Shown in pieces: positions 5,005 to 12,319 of a stretch of DNA of 12,319 bases (position 1 is the first letter of the stretch; each line of letters begins with the position of its first letter). Made by a program: the position numbers and the translations under genes. The DNA comes from JAZDKP01 sp043802925. GTDB taxonomy: Bacteria; Fibrobacterota; OXYB2-FULL-49-7; JAEUSG01. The notes beneath the pieces are model-generated. The model was not told where the DNA came from. It searched no databases and was given only the letters and a program-made list of their open reading frames with translations. Where the stretch lies: NCBI GenBank assembly GCA_043802925.1, contig JAZDKP010000302.1, forward strand, positions 1 to 12,319, in the 5' to 3' direction.

Positions 5005-5078
5005 TGGGGTGTCGTCCAATGGTAGGACTCCAGACTCTGAATCTGGCTATCGAGGTTCAAATCCTTGCACCCCAGCCA
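5005..5078 (+). tRNA. tRNA-Gln (anticodon CUG)
   Basis: A complete 74-nt cloverleaf with encoded CCA. Acceptor TGGGGTG pairs fully with CACCCCA, discriminator G, then CCA 5076-5078. The D arm is GTCC/GGAC with loop AATGGTA. The anticodon arm is CCAGA-CTCTGAA-TCTGG with anticodon CTG at 5037-5039, which reads CAG (Gln). The variable loop is CTAT and the T arm is CGAGG-TTCAAAT-CCTTG. The weak U1-A72 pair and G73 are normal tRNA-Gln identity features. It lies between divergent hisS and pyk, 62 nt before the pyk start. Confidence 0.97.
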
Positions 5079-5084
5079 AAACTA

Positions 5085-5125
5085 AAGCCGGTCTTTCCAG
5101 AAATAAGGAAGACCGGCTTCTTTTT
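5085..5125 (+). terminator. Intrinsic terminator-like hairpin between tRNA-Gln and pyk
   Basis: AAGCCGGTCTTTCC (5085-5098) pairs with GGAAGACCGGCTT (5107-5119) with one bulged T and a short A-rich loop, followed by C and five T's (5121-5125). It ends tRNA-Gln transcription by form, yet it stops only 3 nt before the pyk ribosome site (AGGAGA 5129-5134), so pyk must be reached by read-through or the hairpin acts as an attenuator. Confidence 0.85.
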
Positions 5126-5140
5126 CACAGGAGACCTCCC

Positions 5141-6559
<1,419 letters not shown>

Positions 6560-6561
6560 CC

Positions 6562-6924
6562 TTATGCGTCCTTGGCCAGGTCCGAGGCCGCTTCTTCGAG
6601 GTTGGTGTATTCCTTGATGAGCGCGTCCTCGTCCGTGGAGGTGGCCAGGATGTCGCGGACCGAATCGCTGGGGTTGATGAGGGCCAGGCGGCCGCCCAGA
6701 TTCATGAGCTTTTTGGCGATGAGATTAAGGATGCCCACACCCGAACTATTGACATACTCGCAAGCCGAAAAATCGATGACCATGTGCGTGTGCCCGTGGT
6801 CCTGTATTTCCGCGAGCAGCGTGTTCTTGAAACGGGCCGTGGTGCGTTCGGAAAGTTCGCCCGCAGCGCGCACCAAAAGAAAGCTCCCGTACTCTTCGGT
6901 TTCCAACTGCAATTTGTCGCTCAT
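6562..6924 (-). CDS. STAS-domain protein (anti-sigma factor antagonist-like)
   Basis: A 120-residue single STAS domain, as in SpoIIAA/RsbV. These small cytoplasmic proteins bind a partner kinase when unphosphorylated and release when a serine is phosphorylated. HMVIDFSACEYVNSSGVGIL (47-66) is the hallmark strand-turn-helix; Ser61 aligns with the phosphorylated Ser58 of SpoIIAA, although the usual Asp two residues before it is Asn59. ATG 6924 has AGGAGG 6 nt upstream and overlaps the stop of the manA-like gene (ATGA), so the two are coupled. No anti-sigma kinase, sigma factor or phosphatase is in the window, so its pathway is unknown. It is the last gene of the minus-strand operon; its stop is 2 nt from the end of pyk, leaving no room for a terminator between them. 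Confidence 0.9.
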   Translation of the reverse strand: MSDKLQLETEEYGSFLLVRAAGELSERTTARFKNTLLAEIQDHGHTHMVIDFSACEYVNSSGVGILNLIAKKLMNLGGRLALINPSDSVRDILATSTDEDALIKEYTNLEEAASDLAKDA

Positions 6925-7994
6925 ATCAGCCCTCCTAAAGCCTTAATATCGTCTTGATCAGCGCCCGATTTCAAGAGCGCTTCCGCGTACGCGAGTTTGG
7001 ATTCCGGAACAAAGGTAATGAACAGTTGCAGCGCGCCCTCGTGAGGCAGGATATTGTAACTTTCGCAGGCGGCCGGAACCAGCACCGTGTCGCCCGCTGC
7101 AATGTCCGCGGAATGGCCGCCCCCGCTGATGCGGCCGCTGCCCGCAATGACCGTCACCACCTCAAACCCGCTGTCGAGCGGCCGGAAAAGTACGTCCCAG
7201 ATATCAAAGCGCTCAATGGCGAAATATCCGCAGGCGGCCAGGACAATCCGCTTGTTGGCCCCTTCCATCAGGCTGAAGGAGTGCGTTCGATGGTCTGCGA
7301 TATCGTGATAGTCCATGACCGAAAGCGATTTCTCGACATGCAGGGCGCGCGGCTTCCCGTCGTCGCCAAGGCGGCCCCAGTCGTAGAGGCGGTAAGTGAC
7401 ATCGGACGCCTGCTGCACCTCGTAAATGAGGCAGCCCGCCTCAATGGCGTGCACCGTGCCCGCGGGCACGAAAATGCAATCGCCCTCACGGACCGGAAAC
7501 TCGTTCAGCATCGTTTCGAGCGTGTTGTTCCGCACCCCCGCCTCGACATCAGCGCGGGTCAACCTGTTTCTAAGCCCGCAGATGAGCTTTGCGCCGGGCG
7601 CGGCCCCGAGCACGATCCATGCCTCGGTCTTGCCGAGGTCGTTCTCGTTCGCCTTTGCATAGGCGTCGCCCGGGTGGACCTGGATGGAAAGGCGGTCGTT
7701 CGCATCAATGAACTTGAAGAGGAGCGGGAAAGCGTTGCCCGTTAACGCAGCGATGCGGGAGCCCAGGACCTGTTCCGGGAAACGCGCGGTGAAAACCGCC
7801 AGCGTCTCGCCGTGATAAGCGCCGTTTGCAATGACGCTCCCCGCGGTACGGTGCGGGGAAAGCTCCCACGACTCGCCGATCTTTTTACCCGGGGGGAGTG
7901 ACTTTTTAAAACGGGTCTCAAGCAGGCGGCCGCCCCAGATGCGCTCCTGGTAAACAGGTTCAAAACGGAGAGGATAGGCTTTCAGGCCGTTCAT
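6921..7994 (-). CDS. manA: Mannose-6-phosphate isomerase, class I type
   Basis: A 357-residue zinc-dependent cupin enzyme that interconverts mannose-6-phosphate and fructose-6-phosphate, feeding GDP-mannose for glycans or mannose breakdown. Family elements in order: YQERIWGGRLLE (15-26), KIGESWELSPH (38-48), FKFIDANDRLSIQVHPGDAYA (from 93, with Q105 and H107), LGKTEAWIVLG (120-130, E124), FVPAGTVHAI with H182, and IYEVQQASDVTYRLYDWGR (190-208). Q105, H107, E124 and H182 are the expected zinc ligands. Length is that of the short bacterial PMI. The start ATG 7994 overlaps the stop of the M16 gene upstream (ATGA 7991-7994), and its own stop overlaps the STAS start, so it is coupled on both sides. 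A closely related gluconate- or fructokinase-linked isomerase role is less likely. Confidence 0.92.
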   Translation of the reverse strand: MNGLKAYPLRFEPVYQERIWGGRLLETRFKKSLPPGKKIGESWELSPHRTAGSVIANGAYHGETLAVFTARFPEQVLGSRIAALTGNAFPLLFKFIDANDRLSIQVHPGDAYAKANENDLGKTEAWIVLGAAPGAKLICGLRNRLTRADVEAGVRNNTLETMLNEFPVREGDCIFVPAGTVHAIEAGCLIYEVQQASDVTYRLYDWGRLGDDGKPRALHVEKSLSVMDYHDIADHRTHSFSLMEGANKRIVLAACGYFAIERFDIWDVLFRPLDSGFEVVTVIAGSGRISGGGHSADIAAGDTVLVPAACESYNILPHEGALQLFITFVPESKLAYAEALLKSGADQDDIKALGGLI

Positions 7995-9442
7995 TTCCGG
8001 GTCAGCGCCTTCTCGAGTTCCTTTTCCGTGAACCGCACCGGCGTACCGAAGCTTTCGAGCTTTACGGGATGCACGCCGTCGCCGTTCCCGCAGGCGTCAA
8101 AGCTGCCCGTAAGCGCGATGACGAACTTTTCCGGGATGAGCCACGCGCGCGCGACCCGTTTTACGTCGTCAAGAGTAACGCCGGTGATGCGAGCGCGGTA
8201 TTGATCAAAATAGTCGTCCGACTCGCGCACAAAAGCGTTGTTCGTGAAACTGTGCACGGTCTGGTTGCCGTTGTCAAAATTAGACGGAAAGGCGTTTACC
8301 AGGCTCTTTTTTGCGTCCTCAAGCTCCTGCGCCGTGGCCCCGCTGTCGATGATGCCTTTGATTTCGCGGAAGACGAGGTCAATGGCGTAAGCCGCGGACG
8401 CGCTCTTGGTCTCGAGGTTCACGTTAAAGGTGAAGGGATAGAAGTAGTCGCCCGAAGCGCTGCTGTAAGCGCTGTAAGCCAGCCCCTCTTTTTCACGCAC
8501 GTTTTTCATGATGCGCGAGGTGAAGGCCGCGCCCCCAAGCACATAGTTCATGAGCGCGAGCGGAATGTAATCCGGATGCGGCCGTTTGAAGAGCGGGAGT
8601 CCCATGCGCACGTAAGCCTGGTTGATGGGCTTTTCAATAAAATAAAGCCCGGGCGCGGAAACGAGCGGGATGTCCGGATAGGCGACCGAAGCGTCCGCTC
8701 CCTTCCAGTTGCCAAAGAGACTGTCGAGTTTGGCCAGCAAGACCACGGACTGCACGCGGCCCGAGACGCCGAGGATGATGTTCTCGGGCCGGTAATACTT
8801 TTTATGGAACGCAACGAGGTCCTCGCGGCAAAGCCGCTTCACCTCCGCGGCCGAGGCGAGAAAGGCGCGCCGGGTTTTTCCGAAGGCAGCCATGCGGTAG
8901 GCCGCGCCCACCACGGCCTTGGGGTCGTCAAAACGGTTGGTGATATCTTCGAGCGCTTCTTTGCGGATGACCTCGAACCGTTTGGCATCGAACAACGGCT
9001 CGCGCAGTACACGGTTGAACAGGTCGAGAGTGAGGTCCGCCTTTTCAAGAAGCGAACTCATCTCAATGTCCGCTTCGTTGAAGCTACCGGACGCGGAGAG
9101 GGTGATCGCGTGGAACTCAAGCAGCGCGTTCATGGAATCGGGCAAGAGTCCGCGCACACCGCCCTGTTCGAGCATGTCCGCGGTCATGGAGGAGGTCATA
9201 GGGGCCCGTTTGCCTTCGAGCGCGCCGCCGGCCCGGACACGGGCGTGAATATCAAACACGGGCAGCTTGGGGTCTTCGACGATAAAAACGGTCATGCCGT
9301 TTTTGAGCGTGTGGCGCGCGTTGGCCAGGCTGGGCGGCGCATAGGACTGCGGGGCGAACCGGATGTCACCGGGCTTTTCGGGAACCGGCACCTGGGCCGG
9401 AAGGAGCGCGGCAAGCAGCAGGACAACAAGCAGCCGTTTCAT
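7991..9442 (-). CDS. M16-family peptidase-like protein, non-catalytic partner subunit
   Basis: A 483-residue exported protein. The N-terminus MKRLLVVLLLAALLPAQ is a signal peptide or lipid-free export signal. Two M16 halves follow. Where active M16 enzymes have HxxEH, this one reads SSMTADM (about 84-90), so the zinc site is missing. The C-terminal half keeps FTSRIMKNVREKEGLAYSAY, with the conserved Arg316/Tyr323 pair that grips substrate in M16B partners. It therefore probably forms a heterodimer with the catalytic subunit encoded just upstream, which lacks that pair, to degrade or process peptides in the periplasm. The start is ATG 9442, with AAGGGGG 6 nt upstream; the frame's eleven earlier codons lie before the signal peptide. 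The start overlaps the previous gene's stop (ATGA 9439-9442). Confidence 0.92.
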   Translation of the reverse strand: MKRLLVVLLLAALLPAQVPVPEKPGDIRFAPQSYAPPSLANARHTLKNGMTVFIVEDPKLPVFDIHARVRAGGALEGKRAPMTSSMTADMLEQGGVRGLLPDSMNALLEFHAITLSASGSFNEADIEMSSLLEKADLTLDLFNRVLREPLFDAKRFEVIRKEALEDITNRFDDPKAVVGAAYRMAAFGKTRRAFLASAAEVKRLCREDLVAFHKKYYRPENIILGVSGRVQSVVLLAKLDSLFGNWKGADASVAYPDIPLVSAPGLYFIEKPINQAYVRMGLPLFKRPHPDYIPLALMNYVLGGAAFTSRIMKNVREKEGLAYSAYSSASGDYFYPFTFNVNLETKSASAAYAIDLVFREIKGIIDSGATAQELEDAKKSLVNAFPSNFDNGNQTVHSFTNNAFVRESDDYFDQYRARITGVTLDDVKRVARAWLIPEKFVIALTGSFDACGNGDGVHPVKLESFGTPVRFTEKELEKALTRK

Positions 9443-10920
9443 TTGGCACCCCCTTTCCCTTCGTTCACAACCCACCCCACGGTGGCGCTCTTTTCCGCGA
9501 GGTATTTCCGGGCCGCTTCGCGCACCGCAACCGGGGTCGCGGCCTTGACCTCGTCGGCATAGCGGTTGATGAGCTTCCAGGAACCGCAGATTTCAAAATA
9601 GGCCAGCCGGTCCGAGAGCATCTCATTGGTCCGGAGGCCGTTGACCTGCGCGGCCGTGACATTGTTTTTGACCTTCTCCAATTCGTGGTCCGTGACAAGC
9701 GAATCGCGAAGTTTTGCAATTTCGTCGAGCACCACGCGCTCGGCCGCGGCCGGATCCGCGCCCTGTACAAGGTCCGCGCTCACGGTCAGGAGGCTCACCC
9801 ATTTCTGGGCCTGGTGCGAAGCCGAGACCGAGGTGGCGAGCTTTTTTTCGAGCACCAGTCTTTTATACAGCCGGCCCGACTTGCCGCTCAGCACGCCTTC
9901 GACGATGTCGAAGGCGTAGGATTCCTTTTCACCAAGCGCCGGAGTCTTGTACAGCACGTCCAACCGCGGGCCCACGTCCTTCTTGACCGTAATCCGCTTG
10001 AGCCCGGCCTGTTCGGGTTCGAACGCGAGGGGCCCCGTGACCTCGGGCCCCCTGGGGATGAGTCCGAAGTAACGCGTCACCAGTGCCAACGCCTCTTTTT
10101 CGCGAAGGTCGCCGGCCAGCACAAGCAGGGCATTGTTGGGCGTGTAGTATCGTTTGAAGTGGCCGAAAGCGTCGTCCATGGTGAGGTGCCGGACGTCGCC
10201 CATGGTACCGATGGTGGGAATGCGGTAGGGGTGCGCTTCAAAAACAAGCCCGGACAGCGACTCCCAGTAGCGGCCGTAGGGGCTGTTCTCGTATCGGAGA
10301 CGGCGCTCCTCCATGACCACGTCGCGCTCGGTATAGAACTCGCGCATCACGGGGTTGGCCATGCGGTCACTTTCGAGCCAGCAGAAGAGCTCGAGCTTGT
10401 TGGAGGGCAGGGTGACAATGTATGCGGTCATGAAATCACCCGTCCAGGCGTTGAGATCCGTGCCGCCCTCTTTCTGATAGAGGCCCCAGAGCTCGTTGTT
10501 CTTCATGTAAACGCGCTGTCTTTCGGTGAGCGCCACGGCCTGTTGCTTGAGCGTGGTAAAGGCCACGGTGTCGCCCCGGTCCAGCGCCGCGTCCGAAAGC
10601 CGGAAAAGCGAATCCACGGGCCGCACAAAAACCTGCTCCTTGGCAAAATCGATGACGCCGACCTTTTTCGTTCCCTTGAACATCATGTGCTCGAGCATGT
10701 GCGAAAGGCCGGTCTTGCCGATGTTCTCGTAGGTGGAACCCACCTTGAAATAGAGGCGGCAGACCACCTGCGGCGCGCTTTTGTCCTCGACAATAAGAAC
10801 CTTGAGCCCGTTTTGGAGCCTATGTTCCCGGGCGTCCACGAGCTGCGCCTGCGGCGATTGGGCCGGTGCGGGCCGGAGCAGGACCGTGAAAAGCAGGAGG
10901 GGGAAGAGGTGTTTTAACAT
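9439..10920 (-). CDS. M16-family zinc peptidase, catalytic subunit
   Basis: A 493-residue exported metallopeptidase. The signal peptide is MLKHLFPLLLFTVLLRPAPA with likely cleavage after residue 20. The inverted zinc motif GLSHMLEHMMFKGT gives H74, E77 and H78; the third ligand is probably E204 or E205 in RDVVMEERRLRYENSP. NAWTGDFMTAYIVTLP (157-172) is the family's 'NA.T..D.T.Y' strand. Between the zinc motif and that strand there are about 50 extra residues (about 92-148, rich in charged and heptad-like leucines) compared with the compact M16B enzymes. The C-terminal half lacks the Arg/Tyr pair, which the next gene supplies. ATG 10920 has GGAG 7 nt upstream, and ten earlier in-frame codons precede the signal peptide, so I exclude them. 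It begins 4 nt after the helicase stop. Confidence 0.93.
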   Translation of the reverse strand: MLKHLFPLLLFTVLLRPAPAQSPQAQLVDAREHRLQNGLKVLIVEDKSAPQVVCRLYFKVGSTYENIGKTGLSHMLEHMMFKGTKKVGVIDFAKEQVFVRPVDSLFRLSDAALDRGDTVAFTTLKQQAVALTERQRVYMKNNELWGLYQKEGGTDLNAWTGDFMTAYIVTLPSNKLELFCWLESDRMANPVMREFYTERDVVMEERRLRYENSPYGRYWESLSGLVFEAHPYRIPTIGTMGDVRHLTMDDAFGHFKRYYTPNNALLVLAGDLREKEALALVTRYFGLIPRGPEVTGPLAFEPEQAGLKRITVKKDVGPRLDVLYKTPALGEKESYAFDIVEGVLSGKSGRLYKRLVLEKKLATSVSASHQAQKWVSLLTVSADLVQGADPAAAERVVLDEIAKLRDSLVTDHELEKVKNNVTAAQVNGLRTNEMLSDRLAYFEICGSWKLINRYADEVKAATPVAVREAARKYLAEKSATVGWVVNEGKGGAK

Positions 10921-10924
10921 GCGT

Positions 10925-12319
10925 TCACTCCAGGGGATGTTTGCGGACAAAGGTCACGCCGTCCACAATCGTGTAATGATAGCCCTGCTCGGTAAGGAAG
11001 AGCTGGCGATTCATGGCAAAATCCTGCTCGCACGTGTTGCGCGTGACAAGGGAGTAGAAACGGGCAATGCCGCCGTCCTCCTTGGGCCGGAGGATGCGGC
11101 CCAGGCGCTGCGCCTCCTCCTGCCGCGACCCGAAGGTGCCCGATACCTGGATGGCCACGTTGGCGTCGGGCAGGTCCACTGCAAAGTTGCCGACCTTGGA
11201 GACGATGAGCCGCTTTATTCTGCCCTCGCGAAACTTCTGGTAAAGTTGCTCCCGCTCGGACGTGGGCGTCTGGCCCGTGATGAGCGGCAGGCTGAAGGCG
11301 CGCGCGATGGCGTCAATCTGGTCGAGATACTGGCCGATAACGAGGATGAGGGCGCCCTCGTGCAGTTCAAACAGGTGCTTGACCATGTCAATTTTGAGCG
11401 GATTCTCCGCTGCGATGCGTATTTTCCTACGATTATCACAGGTCGCATATTCGAGCTTCAGGTGGTCCGGAAGTTCGATGCGGATTTCCGTGCATTCGGC
11501 TTCGGCAATCCACCCCTGCTTTTCGAGCACCTTCCAGGGCGCATCATACTTTTTAGGGCCGATGAGCGAAAAGACCTCCTCCTCCTTGCCGTCTTCGCGC
11601 ACGAGCGTGGCCGTGAGCCCCAGCCGCCGCTTGGCCTGGATGAGCGCGGTGATGCGGAACACGGGGGCGGGCAGGAGGTGCACCTCATCATAAATGATGA
11701 GGCCCCAGTTGTTCTGGTTGAAGATGGAAAAATGCGGGAACTCCTCGGTCTTGCGCTTGCGGTAAGTGATGATCTGGTAGGTGGCGATGGTGACGGGCCG
11801 GATGCTCTTTCCCTCGCCCGTGTATTCGCCGATATCGGAGTCCTTGAGGTCCGTCTTGTCGAGGAGCTCACGGTGCCACTGCTTGGCCGCGGTGATATTG
11901 GTGGTGAGGATGAGCGTCTTTTCGCCCACCAGGTGCATGGCGATCATGCCCACGATGGTCTTGCCCGCGCCGCAGGGCAGCACCACCACGCCGCTGCCGC
12001 CTTTCTTGCTGCCCGCCGCGTAGAAGACCTCGGCCGACGCCTTCTGGTAGTCGCGCAGGGTGAAGGGCCCGCCGGCTGCGGTCGTTTCACGTAGGCCCAT
12101 GGGATGGGGATCGCCCTCGACGTAGCCGGCGAGGTCTTCGGCCGGGGAGCCGATTTTGATGAGCGCCTGCTTGATGATGCCGCGCTGCATGATCGGGAAG
12201 GTGACGCGCTTGGGGGCCGCCTTGTCGAAGCCGAGGTCCGCCATTCCCTTCTGGCTCAGGAGTTCGGCGAGGAGCGGCGCGGAATCCGCGGTGAGGACGA
12301 GCGTGTCCCGGGTATCGCC
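10925..12319 (-). CDS. XPB/Ssl2-type DNA helicase (5' end outside window)
   Basis: The C-terminal 464 codons of a bacterial/archaeal-type XPB superfamily 2 helicase, a 3'-5' DNA translocase linked to DNA repair or recombination. The frame stays open to the window edge (GDTRDTLVLTADSAPLLAEL is read before the Met at 12244), so the N-terminal damage-recognition region is truncated here. Counting from Met 12244: the Q-like LRDYQ (63-67); Walker A LPCGAGKT (89-96); DEVH box IIYDEVHLLPA (183-193); motif III GLTAT (209-213), directly followed by the XPB-specific RED motif R216-E217-D218; and motif VI EAQRLGRILRPKEDGG in the second RecA domain. The stop lies 4 nt before the M16 peptidase start, placing it first in this visible part of the operon. 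A functional link between the helicase and the exported peptidases is not known. Confidence 0.94.
   Translation of the reverse strand, partial: GDTRDTLVLTADSAPLLAELLSQKGMADLGFDKAAPKRVTFPIMQRGIIKQALIKIGSPAEDLAGYVEGDPHPMGLRETTAAGGPFTLRDYQKASAEVFYAAGSKKGGSGVVVLPCGAGKTIVGMIAMHLVGEKTLILTTNITAAKQWHRELLDKTDLKDSDIGEYTGEGKSIRPVTIATYQIITYRKRKTEEFPHFSIFNQNNWGLIIYDEVHLLPAPVFRITALIQAKRRLGLTATLVREDGKEEEVFSLIGPKKYDAPWKVLEKQGWIAEAECTEIRIELPDHLKLEYATCDNRRKIRIAAENPLKIDMVKHLFELHEGALILVIGQYLDQIDAIARAFSLPLITGQTPTSEREQLYQKFREGRIKRLIVSKVGNFAVDLPDANVAIQVSGTFGSRQEEAQRLGRILRPKEDGGIARFYSLVTRNTCEQDFAMNRQLFLTEQGYHYTIVDGVTFVRKHPLE

Noticed and set aside
4466..5140. Long open frame in line with pyk, extending 225 codons upstream
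   Set aside because: It runs antisense to hisS and straight through tRNA-Gln and the terminator hairpin. The pyk family N-terminus and ribosome site both fix the start at 5141.
8069..10917. Long plus-strand frames opposite the two M16 genes
   Set aside because: They are mirror frames caused by GC-rich codon use. Their translations are rich in Arg, His and Gly with no motif, while the minus-strand frames carry full M16 domains and signal peptides.

Overview
The window looks like chromosome from a free-living Gram-negative bacterium, probably an anaerobe. This is inferred from two exported M16-type peptidases with signal peptides, phosphatidylserine decarboxylase, a bacterial XPB-type helicase, and NifX-domain proteins of the anaerobe 'orange protein' (ORP) type. 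A Fibrobacterota/FCB-like or other deep-branching phylum would fit, but the sequence alone does not settle it. There are two compositional zones. Positions 1-3640 are clearly AT-richer (single 60-base lines counted by hand give 33-47% GC). The rest is GC-rich (sampled lines 65-70%).

Left zone, minus strand from about 2630 leftwards: three different NifX/ORP-like small proteins in tandem (2629-1551), a 66-residue four-cysteine protein (1532-1332), a doubtful mini-ORF, a pyruvoyl-dependent arginine decarboxylase with a TTG start (1164-586), and the first 170 codons of an exported, propeller-like protein running off the left edge (511-1). Rightwards from the same intergenic region are a possible 41-codon ORF and psd (phosphatidylserine decarboxylase, 2972-3631).

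The most notable signal is in the 342-bp divergent intergenic region 2630-2971. Two near-identical sigma-54 (-24/-12) promoter sequences face away from each other, TGGCATGTCTATTGCA on the minus strand and TGGCATGTTTATTGCG on the plus strand. Between them lie two TTGC-N6-GCA(A/G) palindromes exactly 31 bp apart, one of them at the midpoint of the two predicted start sites. This is the architecture of divergent promoters sharing upstream activator sites for a sigma-54 enhancer-binding protein. It resembles the known divergent, sigma-54-controlled orp operons of Desulfovibrio, but here one arm faces a phospholipid-synthesis gene.

Right zone: hisS (minus, 4912-3641), convergent with psd; tRNA-Gln(CUG) (5005-5078); an intrinsic terminator-like hairpin; and pyk (5141-6559). 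Convergent with pyk, on the minus strand, is a tightly packed operon reading right to left: XPB helicase (5' end outside the window), catalytic M16 peptidase, non-catalytic M16 partner, mannose-6-phosphate isomerase and a STAS-domain protein. The first junction is a 4-nt gap and the next three are ATGA stop/start overlaps. No CRISPR array, insertion sequence, prophage or rRNA was seen.
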